Source: Bacteroides fragilis NCTC 9343 (GTDB lineage Bacteria; Bacteroidota; Bacteroidia; Bacteroidales; Bacteroidaceae). Taken from it: 64,000 nucleotides of DNA. Shown one piece after another: positions 17,378 through 27,622 of the stretch. The translations under genes and the position numbers were made by a program. The notes below the pieces were generated by a model. The model did not search any database. It had not been told where the DNA came from and saw only the letters and a list, made by a program, of their open reading frames with translations. Every line of letters starts with the position of its first letter. The stretch's first letter is position 1. The stretch spans positions 5,084,001 to 5,148,000 of the forward strand of contig NC_003228.3 of assembly GCF_000025985.1 (NCBI RefSeq), read 5' to 3'.

Positions 17378-19417
17378 ATGGAAAAGAACTTTAAAAGAAC
17401 TACCGTCACATCGGCACTGCCGTATGCGAACGGCCCCGTCCATATCGGCCATTTGGCCGGTGTATATGTACCGGCAGACATCTATGTCCGCTATCTGCGA
17501 CTGAAAAAAGAAGATGTACTTTTCATCGGAGGCTCCGACGAACATGGGGTACCCATCACCATCCGTGCCAAAAAGGAAGGTATCACTCCGCAGGATGTAG
17601 TAGACCGCTATCACTTCCTGATTAAGAAATCATTCGAAGAATTCGGTATCTCGTTTGACGTATACAGCCGTACATCGTCCAAAACACACCACGAACTGGC
17701 TTCAGACTTCTTCAAGAAGCTATACGAAAAAGGAGAGTTTATCGAAAAAACTTCGGAACAATATTATGATGAAGAAGCACACCAGTTTCTGGCCGACCGC
17801 TACATCACCGGTGAATGTCCTCACTGTCATTCGGAAGGTGCCTATGGTGACCAATGCGAAAAGTGCGGAACTTCACTGTCGCCCACTGACCTGATTAATC
17901 CGAAAAGTGCCATCAGCGGAAGCAAACCGGTCATGAAAGAAACCAAACATTGGTATCTGCCACTTGACAAACATGAAACATGGCTGCGCCAGTGGATATT
18001 GGAAGAACACAAAGAATGGCGTCCGAACGTGTACGGACAGTGCAAAAGCTGGCTCGATATGGGTTTGCAGCCGCGTGCGGTCAGCCGTGACCTCGACTGG
18101 GGGATTCCTGTTCCGGTAGAGGGTGCTGAAGGTAAAGTTCTCTACGTATGGTTCGATGCACCAATCGGTTACATATCCAATACAAAAGAACTGCTTCCCG
18201 ATTCATGGGAAACCTGGTGGAAAGATCCCGAAACCCGTTTGGTTCACTTTATCGGAAAAGATAATATCGTATTTCACTGCATCGTATTTCCGGCTATGCT
18301 GAAAGCTGAAGGCAGCTATATCTTGCCGGATAATGTACCGAGCAACGAATTTCTGAATCTGGAAGGAGACAAAATATCCACTTCACGCAACTGGGCAGTG
18401 TGGTTACACGAGTATCTGGAAGACTTCCCCGGGAAACAGGACGTATTGCGTTATGTATTGACAGCCAATGCACCCGAAACCAAGGACAACGACTTTACCT
18501 GGAAAGACTTCCAGGCACGCAATAACAACGAATTGGTAGCGGTCTACGGTAACTTTGTGAACCGTGCGATGGTATTGACACAGAAGTACTTCGAAGGTAA
18601 AGTACCCGCTGCGGGCGAACTTATAGATTATGACAAAGAGACACTGAAAGAATTCTCCGATGTTAAAGCCGAAGTAGAAAAGCTGCTCAATGTATTCAAG
18701 TTCCGTGATGCACAGAAAGAAGCCATGAATCTGGCTCGTATCGGAAACAAATACCTGGCCGATACAGAACCCTGGAAACTGGCAAAGACGGATATGGAAC
18801 GTGTAGGTACTATCCTGAATATATCTCTGCAACTGGTAGCCAACCTGGCTATCGCTTTCGAACCATTTCTTCCGTTCAGTTCGGAACGCTTACGCCAGAT
18901 GCTGAACATGGATAGCTTCGACTGGGCAGAACTGGGACGGAACGACCTGCTTCCTGCCGGACATCAACTGAATAAGCCGGAATTATTGTTCGAAAAGATA
19001 GAAGATGCCACAATTGAAGCACAAGTACAAAAGTTGCTCGATACAAAGAAAGCAAACGAAGAGGCTAATTACAAAGCCAAACCGATCCGCGCCAATATCG
19101 AATTTGACGACTTCATGAAACTCGATATTCGCGTAGGTACTGTTCTCGAATGTCAGAAAGTGCCTAAGGCCGACAAATTATTGCAGTTTAAAATAGACGA
19201 CGGACTGGAAACACGCACCATCGTCAGCGGCATTGCACAACATTACAAACCGGAAGAGCTAGTAGGCAAGCAAGTTTGCTTCATCGCCAATCTGGCTCCA
19301 CGAAAGCTGAAAGGTATCGTCAGCGAAGGTATGATCCTGAGTGCCGAAAATAATGACGGCAGCCTGGCCGTTGTTATGCCCGGACGGGAAGTGAAGCCGG
19401 GAAGTGAAGTGAAATAA
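17378..19417 (+). CDS. metG: Methionyl-tRNA synthetase
   Basis: The 679-residue enzyme charges tRNA-Met with methionine using ATP. Class I landmarks are present: the HIGH motif (HIGH, residues 22-25), a zinc-binding knuckle (CPHCHSEG...CEKCG, about residues 147-167), [10 protein letters not shown], the KMSKS-equivalent KISTS near residue 331, and the anticodon-binding alpha-helical domain. The last 105 residues form an EMAP/Arc1p-like tRNA-binding domain ([19 protein letters not shown]), as in long bacterial MetRS forms that dimerise. It is followed at once by a strong terminator, so it is a separate transcription unit from the glycan locus that begins 90 nt later. Confidence 0.98.
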   Translation: MEKNFKRTTVTSALPYANGPVHIGHLAGVYVPADIYVRYLRLKKEDVLFIGGSDEHGVPITIRAKKEGITPQDVVDRYHFLIKKSFEEFGISFDVYSRTSSKTHHELASDFFKKLYEKGEFIEKTSEQYYDEEAHQFLADRYITGECPHCHSEGAYGDQCEKCGTSLSPTDLINPKSAISGSKPVMKETKHWYLPLDKHETWLRQWILEEHKEWRPNVYGQCKSWLDMGLQPRAVSRDLDWGIPVPVEGAEGKVLYVWFDAPIGYISNTKELLPDSWETWWKDPETRLVHFIGKDNIVFHCIVFPAMLKAEGSYILPDNVPSNEFLNLEGDKISTSRNWAVWLHEYLEDFPGKQDVLRYVLTANAPETKDNDFTWKDFQARNNNELVAVYGNFVNRAMVLTQKYFEGKVPAAGELIDYDKETLKEFSDVKAEVEKLLNVFKFRDAQKEAMNLARIGNKYLADTEPWKLAKTDMERVGTILNISLQLVANLAIAFEPFLPFSSERLRQMLNMDSFDWAELGRNDLLPAGHQLNKPELLFEKIEDATIEAQVQKLLDTKKANEEANYKAKPIRANIEFDDFMKLDIRVGTVLECQKVPKADKLLQFKIDDGLETRTIVSGIAQHYKPEELVGKQVCFIANLAPRKLKGIVSEGMILSAENNDGSLAVVMPGREVKPGSEVK

Positions 19418-19430
19418 ATAACTAAAGTAA

Positions 19431-19480
19431 GGGTGTATTCAGGACTCTATGAAAGGAGACCGGATACACCCTTTATTTTT
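19431..19480 (+). terminator. Terminator of metG
   Basis: GGGTGTAT (19431-19438) pairs with ATACACCC (19464-19471), followed by TTTATTTTT. The loop is 25 nt long. Confidence 0.7.
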
Positions 19481-19507
19481 ACTAACGGTCGGGAGCGGAA
19501 ATATAAT

Positions 19508-20953
19508 ATGGCAGAACAGTCGCTAAAAGAAAAAACAGCCAAAGGATTATTCTGGGGTGGATTCAGCAATGGCATCCAGCAATTACTGAACCTGCTGTTC
19601 GGAATTATCATCACCCGTATGCTGGATTCGACAGACTACGGTATGATTGGTATGCTGGCTATATTTACCGCCGTAGCCAACTCTATACAAGAGAGCGGAT
19701 TTACGGCCGCTCTGGCCAATAAACAGACGTTCCGTCATGAAGACTACAATGCGGTGTTCTGGTTCAGTTTTCTAATGGGTGCATCGCTTTACCTGCTGCT
19801 CTTTTTTTGTGCCCCGTTTATCGCAGCATTCTATAAGACTCCACAGCTTATTCCTCTATCCCGCTTCCTTTTCCTGGGTTTTCTGATTTCAAGTTGCGGA
19901 ACTGCCCATAATGCGGTATTATTTAAAAAACTAATGGTGAAAGAAAAAGCGAAAGCAACCATTACCGCACTATTGTGTTCAGGCACCATAGGAATTGTCA
20001 TGGCATACAATGGAATGGCTTTCTGGGGGCTGGCCGTACAGCAAATCACCTATATTTTCATCGCTAATGCGCTGTTATGGTACTTTTCTCCGTGGCGTCC
20101 TACTTTTTCGTTCAATTTCAAACCTATCAGGGAGATGCTTCCGTTCAGCAGTAAACTGCTTATCACCAATGTATTTCATTACATCAATGATAACATATTT
20201 TCTGTTCTGCTGGGGCGCTTTTATACCAGTCAGGATGTAGGTTACTATACTCAGGCCAATAAATGGACCAATATGGGCTTCTCACTGATCAGTAACATGA
20301 TCAACGGAGTATCTCAGCCTGTCCTGGTCGAAACCTCTTCCGACGCCATGCGACAGAAAAATATATTTCGGAAGATGTTGCGCTTCACCGCCTTTATCTC
20401 TTTCCCGGCCATGTTCGGACTGGCATTGATAGCCAACGAGTTCATCGTAATTGCCGTCACCGCCAAATGGCAGGCATGTGTACCCATCATGCAGATTCTT
20501 TGCATCTGGGGAGCATTTGTCCCCATTACTTATATGTACTCCAATCTCCTGATCAGTAAAGGAAAGTCGAATCTTTTTATGTGGAATACCATTGCACAGA
20601 GCCTGGTTCAACTCACAATGCTTCTTTGTACTATCTCACAAGGCATACTCGTCATGGCCGTGATTTATACGGTTATCAACATCGGTTGGCTGCTGATATG
20701 GCATTATTTCGTAAACAAGCAGATTCACATCACCCTATGGGAAGTCATGAAAGATATCACTCCGTACCTACTGATCTCCGGAGGAGTCATAGGAACCAGC
20801 TATTTCCTCACGATCGGCTTCCATAACCTATATGTATTGCTGATTCTTAAAATAGGAATAGCCGTAAGCCTTTATGTGTTCATCATGTGGATCGGCAAAT
20901 CGGTGATCTTTTTTGAAAGTGTACAATTTATCCGGAAAAAACTCTTGAAATAA
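19508..20953 (+). CDS. wzx: Wzx-type polysaccharide flippase
   Basis: I use the ATG at 19508 (481 residues); the longer frame begins inside the metG terminator. The protein is almost entirely membrane helices, about 12-14, in the pattern of the Wzx/PST branch of the MOP superfamily: an N-terminal GLFWGGFSNGIQQLLN amphipathic start, then GIIITRMLDSTDYGMIGML, a conserved early loop of this family. It would flip undecaprenyl-linked oligosaccharide to the periplasmic side. It heads a nine-gene glycan cluster running to about 29.65 kb. In gene number and order this resembles the B. fragilis lfg locus, whose first gene encodes a Wzx flippase (from memory). Confidence 0.85.
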   Translation: MAEQSLKEKTAKGLFWGGFSNGIQQLLNLLFGIIITRMLDSTDYGMIGMLAIFTAVANSIQESGFTAALANKQTFRHEDYNAVFWFSFLMGASLYLLLFFCAPFIAAFYKTPQLIPLSRFLFLGFLISSCGTAHNAVLFKKLMVKEKAKATITALLCSGTIGIVMAYNGMAFWGLAVQQITYIFIANALLWYFSPWRPTFSFNFKPIREMLPFSSKLLITNVFHYINDNIFSVLLGRFYTSQDVGYYTQANKWTNMGFSLISNMINGVSQPVLVETSSDAMRQKNIFRKMLRFTAFISFPAMFGLALIANEFIVIAVTAKWQACVPIMQILCIWGAFVPITYMYSNLLISKGKSNLFMWNTIAQSLVQLTMLLCTISQGILVMAVIYTVINIGWLLIWHYFVNKQIHITLWEVMKDITPYLLISGGVIGTSYFLTIGFHNLYVLLILKIGIAVSLYVFIMWIGKSVIFFESVQFIRKKLLK

Positions 20954-20956
20954 GTC

Positions 20957-22144
20957 ATGAACATCCTGATCCAACAAACCAAAGCATTTCCTCATCGTGC
21001 CAATAGCTTTTATTGGTTCTATGCGCAACTGACCGAATGGCTGACTGCACACGGAGTGGACAGTAAGCTTTACTTTTCGTACCTGGAACTGGCTGACAGC
21101 GAATTTGAGAACGGCCTCCTGTTGCCCGATCATTATTCTCAATTCTATACACCCCGCAACATCGAAGCAATCTGTCGCTTCATTATCGACAAACAGATAG
21201 ACGTGATTCTCGATTACTCCCATGTCATCACCGGAGATACACGCAAATATTACCTCGAAATCAAAAAAAGAAATCCCGGAATCAAAATATGCACGATGAT
21301 CCACAACTGTCCCAGCCATACGACACAGTTAAAACAATACGAGTTATCTACACTCCGGTTCAAAGACGTGCATGGACCCAAGAAACTTTTTCAGTGGATG
21401 CTACCACAACTCTACATCAGCTTATTAAAAAAAGTGGTCAGCCATCAAAACCGTTCGGCATACGACACGCTCGACGAAGTGGTACTGCTGTCACCCGCTT
21501 ATATACCCGAATTCAAGAAACTTATAGGCAAAAAAGACGCATGGAAGTTATCTGCCATCCCTAATGCCATAAAACCTGTGCATAGTAACATCCCGATTGA
21601 GGAGAAGGACAAAGAAATCATCTTTGTTGGCAGAATGGCAACCGAAAAGGCATTACCCAAATTACTAAAGATATGGGGTATGGTTCAGGATAAACTGCCG
21701 GACTGGAAACTCACCCTTGTAGGAGATGGTCCCCAATTCGGCACGTGCCGGCAAATTATTGCCGAGAAAAAATTGAAGCGGGTCTGCCTGACCGGCCATC
21801 AGATGTCGATCCCCTATATAGACCGTGCCCGGATTCTTTGTCTGACTTCCGTCATAGAAGGACTACCCACCGTATTTACAGAAGCAATGTCACTGGGGGT
21901 GATTCCTATCGGATTCGATTCTTTCAATGCGATCTATGACATGATAGATGACGGCATAGACGGATTCATTATTCCCGACAACAATTATGAACAATATGCA
22001 GAAACCATTCTACGGTTGGCACAAAATGACACACTCCGCTGCCGGATAGCCTACAAAGCTCAAAAGCGGAAAAACAGATATGACATAGAACAGGTAGGAC
22101 CACTGTGGATGGAAACTTTCCGTAAACATGGATTAATTAAATAG
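20957..22144 (+). CDS. GT4-type glycosyltransferase
   Basis: The 395-residue protein has a two-Rossmann GT-B layout. The C-terminal donor-binding half shows IIFVGRMATEKALPKLL (near residue 215), LVGDGPQFG, and the GT4 'E-x7-E' region as SVIEGLPTVFTEAMSLGVIPI (about residues 300-320). Its start is 4 nt after the flippase stop, so it is translated in the same operon. It probably adds one sugar to a lipid-linked oligosaccharide on the cytoplasmic face. Donor and acceptor cannot be read from the sequence. Confidence 0.85.
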   Translation: MNILIQQTKAFPHRANSFYWFYAQLTEWLTAHGVDSKLYFSYLELADSEFENGLLLPDHYSQFYTPRNIEAICRFIIDKQIDVILDYSHVITGDTRKYYLEIKKRNPGIKICTMIHNCPSHTTQLKQYELSTLRFKDVHGPKKLFQWMLPQLYISLLKKVVSHQNRSAYDTLDEVVLLSPAYIPEFKKLIGKKDAWKLSAIPNAIKPVHSNIPIEEKDKEIIFVGRMATEKALPKLLKIWGMVQDKLPDWKLTLVGDGPQFGTCRQIIAEKKLKRVCLTGHQMSIPYIDRARILCLTSVIEGLPTVFTEAMSLGVIPIGFDSFNAIYDMIDDGIDGFIIPDNNYEQYAETILRLAQNDTLRCRIAYKAQKRKNRYDIEQVGPLWMETFRKHGLIK

Positions 22145-22153
22145 GAGAACACA

Positions 22154-23164
22154 ATGAAGGTCACGATATATCCATACTCTATCAACAAAGGTGATATACG
22201 CGTTAATCCGTATATCAGCGACTTCATCCATGCACTGCAACAGAACGGAATCACAATTGCCAATCCCCCGCACAAGAATCCGTTATTCAGCCTCATCCCA
22301 AGAAAAGCAGATAGCGATGCTTATATCTTTCATTGGCCGGAGAATGTACCCGACTACAAATATGGAATGTTGCAGACTCTTGCTGCTATCTGGCTTCTTT
22401 TCAAAATTAAATGCCACCATAAGAAGATCATCTGGTTCTTGCACAATAAGCAGCCCCATGTGATGAAACACCGATGGTCGAAAAAGTTATTGATACATCT
22501 GCTCCTCCGCAAAGCCGATTTGATAGTGACACATGCTACAGAAGGTATCAAAGTGGTTCAGGATCAATATCCGAAGGCTGTAGCCAAAACGGTATTCTTG
22601 CATCACCCTACTAAAAACCGGATAGAAGAATACATCCCCCAACCACCGGAAACCGACCTGCTGATCTGGGGAAATATCTCCCGATACAAAGGGGTACCGG
22701 AATTCGTACGTTTTGCTACTCAGCATTCATTAAAACTGAAGACTAAAATCATCGGGAAATGCAGTTCGCAGGAACTCCTGGAAGAACTACGCAAAGAAAG
22801 TAATGAGATGATCAGCATAGAGGACCGTAGTATTCCTTTCGAAGAGCTAAAACAAGAGATCCGCAGATCACGTTTCGTACTGGTACCTTATGCTGCCGAG
22901 TCTATCTTAAGTTCCGGCATACTGATGGACTCTCTCTCATTCGGAGCCAAAGTCATCGGACCGGCTGTAGGCTCTTTCAGGGACTACGCCGCCGAACCCT
23001 TGCTTAATGTATATACTTTCCATACGTTCGATGATATACAGGAACTCGTTGACAAGGCAAACGAAGCAACAGATATAGCCGGTTACAACCGGTTCCTCAA
23101 TGTACATAGCTGGAACGAATTCGGCAAAAAGTTTCAAAATTTACTTCAGAAAATAATACAGTAA
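22154..23164 (+). CDS. Glycosyltransferase (GT-B fold)
   Basis: The 336-residue protein has a weaker GT4-like signature: LLIWGNISRYKGVPEF near residue 175 marks the start of the nucleotide-sugar domain, and ESILSSGILMDSLSFGAKVIGP (about residues 255-277) takes the place of the E-x7-E loop. The N-terminal half has FHWPEN and FLHNKQPH segments typical of Bacteroides capsule and O-glycan transferases. It starts 9 nt after the previous gene, and its stop shares a base with the next start (TAATG), indicating tight coupling. Specificity unknown. Confidence 0.75.
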   Translation: MKVTIYPYSINKGDIRVNPYISDFIHALQQNGITIANPPHKNPLFSLIPRKADSDAYIFHWPENVPDYKYGMLQTLAAIWLLFKIKCHHKKIIWFLHNKQPHVMKHRWSKKLLIHLLLRKADLIVTHATEGIKVVQDQYPKAVAKTVFLHHPTKNRIEEYIPQPPETDLLIWGNISRYKGVPEFVRFATQHSLKLKTKIIGKCSSQELLEELRKESNEMISIEDRSIPFEELKQEIRRSRFVLVPYAAESILSSGILMDSLSFGAKVIGPAVGSFRDYAAEPLLNVYTFHTFDDIQELVDKANEATDIAGYNRFLNVHSWNEFGKKFQNLLQKIIQ

Positions 23165-24363
23165 TGAAAGTACTCTATACATTCGGCGGCATGCCCCATT
23201 ATCTGAATGCCATGCTCAACAAACTTCATAACAAAGGAGTGGAAATCACCGTTATCACTCCTCAAAAAGGAAATGCCACTATCGGTAAAGGTGTAAAAAT
23301 GGTAAAGGGAGGAACATACAGGCACCTCACCGCCATTGAGAAGAAAGCATTCTACGGAAAAAGCGCCTATCCCTCCCTACCGGAAATAGTACGTGAAGAG
23401 AAACCGGATATTCTGATAATGGGATGGCCCTATTTCCTGCAAGTGTTCTTTCAACCCCGATTGAGAAAGGCTATGAAAGAGTGCCGGACACGGTTGGTTA
23501 TCCGTGAAATTCCCTTCCAGACCCCTCCCTACGGGAAAATAAAAGAATATTTCCATGAAAACCCGATGTATGATGAAAACATGCGGCTGGTCAGTACCGG
23601 AACCGGCTTTTATCTTAAACAATGGCTGACAGCGAAAATACGTAAATACTGCTACGCACGCATTACCGGAACGCTGAATTACTCGACCGCTGCATACGAT
23701 ATTCTTCCTTCCTATGGAGTGAAGCAGGAGCAAATACATGTCACTTACAACTCTACGGACACAGATGCCTTACTGAAGGAGAAAGAAGCCGTACTCACCT
23801 CGCCCCCGCTTCTTCCTCCTTCCTCCAAAAGAGCGCTACACATCGGCCGATTAGTGAAATGGAAAAGGGTGGATCTGCTGATCGATGCATTTACAAAGGT
23901 TATTGCCAGTCATCCGGACGCGGAACTGGTAGTGGTAGGCGATGGACCGGAGCTGGATAACCTGAAAAAACAGGCAGCCGACCTGAATCTGACAGAACAG
24001 GTTCGATTCATCGGTGCAGTATACAGTCCCAAAGAACTGGGAGCCTATATGAATGAATCGACTGTCTATGTACTCGCGGGCATGGGAGGATTATCCATCA
24101 ATGATGCCATGACCTACGGACTGCCCGTGGTTTGTTCGGTATGCGACAGCACCGAACGTGACCTGGTAACGGACGGAGTGAACGGACTTTTCTTCAAAGA
24201 AGGCAATGCCGACAGCTTGAGCGACAAGCTCAACAAACTGTTTGCCTCTCCCGAACGTTGTGCCTCTATGGGACGTGAGTCAGAACGAATCATCCGCGAG
24301 AAAATCAACATTGAAACGGTCAGCAAACGTTATTTGCAAGCTTTCCGAACTTTTATGCAGTAA
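23164..24363 (+). CDS. GT4-type glycosyltransferase
   Basis: The 399-residue GT-B protein has LHIGRLVKWKRVDLLIDAF near residue 222, VVGDGPELDNL near 258, and GMGGLSINDAMTYGLPVV near 305 as the donor-site loop (here S-I-N-D rather than the usual acidic E-x7-E start, while still ending GLPVV). An acceptor-side segment with RLVIREIPFQTPPYG lies in the N-terminal half. Last of three consecutive transferases behind the flippase; its start overlaps the previous stop by one base. Confidence 0.85.
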   Translation: MKVLYTFGGMPHYLNAMLNKLHNKGVEITVITPQKGNATIGKGVKMVKGGTYRHLTAIEKKAFYGKSAYPSLPEIVREEKPDILIMGWPYFLQVFFQPRLRKAMKECRTRLVIREIPFQTPPYGKIKEYFHENPMYDENMRLVSTGTGFYLKQWLTAKIRKYCYARITGTLNYSTAAYDILPSYGVKQEQIHVTYNSTDTDALLKEKEAVLTSPPLLPPSSKRALHIGRLVKWKRVDLLIDAFTKVIASHPDAELVVVGDGPELDNLKKQAADLNLTEQVRFIGAVYSPKELGAYMNESTVYVLAGMGGLSINDAMTYGLPVVCSVCDSTERDLVTDGVNGLFFKEGNADSLSDKLNKLFASPERCASMGRESERIIREKINIETVSKRYLQAFRTFMQ

Positions 24364-24431
24364 AAATGGAGTACGACCAAAAAGAATGATTATCTTTAGG
24401 CAGACATTAATCATTTAATAGCTCTACTACT

Positions 24432-25079
24432 ATGACCGATCTTACCATTCTCATCGCAGTCATCGCATTGGCGTTATGGCCAATTGTATTCCTGATATCA
24501 CGTATCCTGCACGAGCGGAACAAACGTGCGAAGCCATCGGGTGACACTGCCTCTGCCGAAACGGAAGAAGTGACAGAGGAAATGACTACCTCCGCACTGA
24601 TCATGAGCATCCTTCAACAGCTCGGTTGCCAACCGGAAGTGAATGAAGAAAATCATATCAGCTTCAAGTATCAGGGAGACGATTTCCTTGTCGCAGCCGA
24701 AGACGGTCTCCGGTTAATCATTGTATGGAATCCTTGGTGGGCGTCCATCAGTATCGACAATCAGGCATTACCCTATCTGAAAGAAATTATCAATGCAGTC
24801 AATATGAACTCATTAGTGACCACTGTCTATGCGCTGGACGAGGATGAAAAAACATTTGGTATCCACAGTAAATGCCATATGCTCTTCGCTCCCGAAGAAG
24901 AGGAGCCGGAAAAAAGTTTCACCGACCTGCTGGACAGTTTTTTCACTACCCACAATACTATTAAAGAAAACCTGAAACAATTGGGTAACGGAATGCCGGA
25001 TATGGAAAAGAAAGAACGAGTAAGAATCAAAGGATTTGCTGCCTACAAGGACAACAGCACGGAACTGAAAGGGGAATAA
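24432..25079 (+). CDS. Small membrane-anchored YbjN-like protein
   Basis: The 215-residue protein has one N-terminal membrane helix (residues 4-24), an acidic linker, and a compact alpha/beta domain from about residue 50 to 160 (IMSILQQLGC...FKYQGDDFLV) that resembles the YbjN/type-III-chaperone-like fold in size and pattern. It lies 68 nt after the third glycosyltransferase with a TATCTTTA box between (24391), so it may be expressed on its own. The fold call is tentative. Its constant place in a glycosylation locus would make it a scaffold or accessory candidate, but nothing in the sequence shows an enzymatic role. Confidence 0.5.
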   Translation: MTDLTILIAVIALALWPIVFLISRILHERNKRAKPSGDTASAETEEVTEEMTTSALIMSILQQLGCQPEVNEENHISFKYQGDDFLVAAEDGLRLIIVWNPWWASISIDNQALPYLKEIINAVNMNSLVTTVYALDEDEKTFGIHSKCHMLFAPEEEEPEKSFTDLLDSFFTTHNTIKENLKQLGNGMPDMEKKERVRIKGFAAYKDNSTELKGE

Positions 25080-25130
25080 ACTTCCCCTCTTCCTCTTGCC
25101 CGTACAGCCTATAAACGAATCATGTGAGCT

Positions 25131-26261
25131 TTAACGGGTTAATACCGACAGGATGCGTTCACAAGCATGCCCGTCACCATAAGGATTATGTGTTTCGGAC
25201 ATACGACGGTATAACTCCTTATTACGGAGCAGCTCAGTCACATTACTGACAATCGCCTCAGCATCCGTCCCCACCAGTTTTACAGTTCCCGCCTCTACTG
25301 CTTCCGGACGTTCCGTGGTATTTCGCATCACCAACACCGGCTTGCCAAGTGAAGGAGCCTCCTCTTGTACTCCACCGCTATCGGTCAGCAGCAAAGTGGA
25401 GTGCTGCATAGCGTAAATAAACGGCAGATAATCCAACGGCGAAATAAGATATACATTGTCTACTCCTGACAGAAGTTCGTATACGGGTTTCTGTACATTC
25501 GGGTTCAGATGTACCGGATATACAATATCCATCTCGGGATGCAACGCGGCTAATTCTCTAATCGCTTTACAAATATGTAAAAATCCTTCCCCAAAGTTCT
25601 CACGACGATGCCCGGTAACCAGAATATATTCACGTTGTCCCACTTCGTAACCTTTGTCACGAAGTTCCTGATGCAACTTTTCTTTGATTCCCGGCTTCTT
25701 CGAAATAATGTCAACAGCCATCAACAAAGCATCGATAACCGTATTACCGGTAACAAATATCTTCTTTGCATCGATGTTTTCCTGTAACAGATTCTGTTTC
25801 GATTTCCCGGTAGGAGCAAAATAGTAGGTACAAATACGGTCGGTCACCTGACGATTCATCTCTTCCGGCCAGGGAGACAGCATATCATAGGTACGCAAAC
25901 CGGCCTCAACATGTCCCACGGCAACCTGCCGATAGAATGCAGCCAGTGAAGCGGCCATCGACGTAGTGGTATCTCCGTGTACCAGCACCGTATCCGGACA
26001 GAAATCTTTCAGCACATCGCGCAGGCCCAGAAGAACTTTAGTGGTGATGTCGTACAAGTCCTGGTTGGGTGCCATAATATTCAGATCGTAGTCAGGAATG
26101 ATGTCGAACACTTCAAGTACCTGGTCCAACATCTGACGATGTTGTGCCGTCACACACACTTTCGTTTCAAAGTGTTCAGTATCTCTTTGCAAGGCTTTCA
26201 CCAACGGGGCCATCTTAATGGCCTCAGGACGGGTACCGAAAACAAGTAATATCTTTTTCAT
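25131..26261 (-). CDS. wecB: UDP-GlcNAc 2-epimerase (non-hydrolysing)
   Basis: The 376-residue enzyme converts UDP-GlcNAc to UDP-ManNAc. Family motifs are all present: [12 protein letters not shown] (residues 9-20), [40 protein letters not shown] near 217, and [26 protein letters not shown] near 295. Together with wecC just upstream on the same strand it supplies UDP-ManNAcA. Both genes point against the glycosyltransferases on either side, so the locus has at least three transcripts. Confidence 0.93.
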   Translation of the reverse strand: MKKILLVFGTRPEAIKMAPLVKALQRDTEHFETKVCVTAQHRQMLDQVLEVFDIIPDYDLNIMAPNQDLYDITTKVLLGLRDVLKDFCPDTVLVHGDTTTSMAASLAAFYRQVAVGHVEAGLRTYDMLSPWPEEMNRQVTDRICTYYFAPTGKSKQNLLQENIDAKKIFVTGNTVIDALLMAVDIISKKPGIKEKLHQELRDKGYEVGQREYILVTGHRRENFGEGFLHICKAIRELAALHPEMDIVYPVHLNPNVQKPVYELLSGVDNVYLISPLDYLPFIYAMQHSTLLLTDSGGVQEEAPSLGKPVLVMRNTTERPEAVEAGTVKLVGTDAEAIVSNVTELLRNKELYRRMSETHNPYGDGHACERILSVLTR

Positions 26262-26315
26262 TATACGATCAGACTATTTACGATGGTTCATTAAGACGAT
26301 ATGCCAGTTCTCTTT

Positions 26316-27518
26316 CTACTTTCTTACTCCGCAGAAGTCCAACTCCAATTTACTTTCTTCACGGGGCAACTCCACAAACGGAGTGTGACGTACCAGCCAT
26401 ACCACGATATCCGCTTTCTGATAAGCCTCCCGATAGTCAGTCAGATGGAAACTGGCATGTGAAGCGACATTGGGTTCTACAATCAGCACCTCTGCACGCG
26501 ACTCAGATACAATGCGGGAAGCAATATATTTAGCAGGAGATTCACGCAAATCATCAATATTGGGTTTAAAGGCAAGTCCCATGCAAGCCACTACCGGTTC
26601 ACGATCGTTCTTCTCGACAAATTGCTGACAAGCTTCCATTACTTTGTTGGCACACCAATCAGCTTTATAATCGTTCGTCTCACGGGCACGTTTGATGATT
26701 TGTGCCTGTTCGGGATAGTCCGAAACAATAAACCAGGGATCTACGGCTATACAGTGTCCTCCCACTCCGCAGCCGGGTTGCAGGATGTTCACACGCGGAT
26801 GTTTGTTAGCCAATTCTATCAGTTCCCAGACGTTGATACCCGCTTTGTCACAAATCATGGACAATTCGTTGGCAAACGCAATCTGAGAGTCGCGCGAAGA
26901 GTTCTCGGTCAACTTACACATTTCTGCCGTACGAGCATTCGTCGGGTGGAGTTTACCCTGTACAAAGGCAGAATAAAACTCTATGGCTTTAGCGGTCGAC
27001 TCGGGATTGACGCCACCGATCACCCGATCGTTATGAACTAGTTCATAAAGCGTATTACCCGGCAATACACGTTCGGGACAATAGGCTATGTATATTTTGT
27101 CTTTCAGTTCCGGGCGCTCTTTATAAATGACTTCAGCCATACGTTCGGTCGTAAATACCGGTGAAGTGGACTCGATAACAAACAGGTTTCCTTCTCTCAG
27201 ATAAGGAATTACGGAGCGGGTAGCCGATTCCACATAGGTGATATCTGCACGGTGGTTTTGTTTGAAAGGGGTAGGTACTACCACAAAAAAAGCATCTGCC
27301 TGCTCAGGTTTCGAAACGGCACGGAGATTACCTGTTCGCACCACCTCTTTTACAATCTGATCCAGTTCCGGCTCCACAATATGTATTTTACCCTGATTGA
27401 TGGTTTCTACTACCGAAGGATTAACATCCACACCTACAACTTCATAACCATGTCCGGCGGCCACGGCAGCAGTAGGAAGTCCGATATAGCCTAATCCTAA
27501 AAAAACAACCTTTTTCAT
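26316..27518 (-). CDS. wecC: UDP-ManNAc dehydrogenase
   Basis: The 400-residue NAD-dependent enzyme oxidises UDP-ManNAc to UDP-ManNAcA. Visible features: an N-terminal Rossmann motif (GLGYIGLPTAAVAAGHG), a PTPFK segment, the CPERVLPG motif, the central NSSRD region, and the catalytic cysteine in GCGVGGHCIAVDP (about residue 256). It belongs to the UDP-glucose/GDP-mannose dehydrogenase superfamily; WecC is preferred over UDP-glucose dehydrogenase because of the wecB partner 54 nt downstream and the GHCIAVDP form of the active site. A promoter box for the pair lies at 27547. Confidence 0.9.
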   Translation of the reverse strand: MKKVVFLGLGYIGLPTAAVAAGHGYEVVGVDVNPSVVETINQGKIHIVEPELDQIVKEVVRTGNLRAVSKPEQADAFFVVVPTPFKQNHRADITYVESATRSVIPYLREGNLFVIESTSPVFTTERMAEVIYKERPELKDKIYIAYCPERVLPGNTLYELVHNDRVIGGVNPESTAKAIEFYSAFVQGKLHPTNARTAEMCKLTENSSRDSQIAFANELSMICDKAGINVWELIELANKHPRVNILQPGCGVGGHCIAVDPWFIVSDYPEQAQIIKRARETNDYKADWCANKVMEACQQFVEKNDREPVVACMGLAFKPNIDDLRESPAKYIASRIVSESRAEVLIVEPNVASHASFHLTDYREAYQKADIVVWLVRHTPFVELPREESKLELDFCGVRK

Positions 27519-27546
27519 ACGTATATCTCCTTATCTATAAGTGCCG

Positions 27547-27554
27547 CAAAAGTA
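27547..27554 (-). promoter_or_regulatory. -7 element of wecC-wecB
   Basis: TACTTTTG on the minus strand, 29 nt before the wecC start. Back to back with the promoter of the divergent glycosyltransferase. Confidence 0.5.
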
Positions 27555-27596
27555 CAAATAATATGTGACTTTGTACGGTTTCTCACCGAAAACCAC

Positions 27597-27604
27597 TACT
27601 TTTG
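27597..27604 (+). promoter_or_regulatory. -7 element of the divergent glycosyltransferase
   Basis: TACTTTTG, with TTTG 23 nt upstream (27570-27573) as a -33 candidate. Because an upstream in-frame start (27602) lies inside this box, the ATG at 27623 is the likely start. Confidence 0.55.
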
Positions 27605-27622
27605 CCAAAACATTTCGATCGA

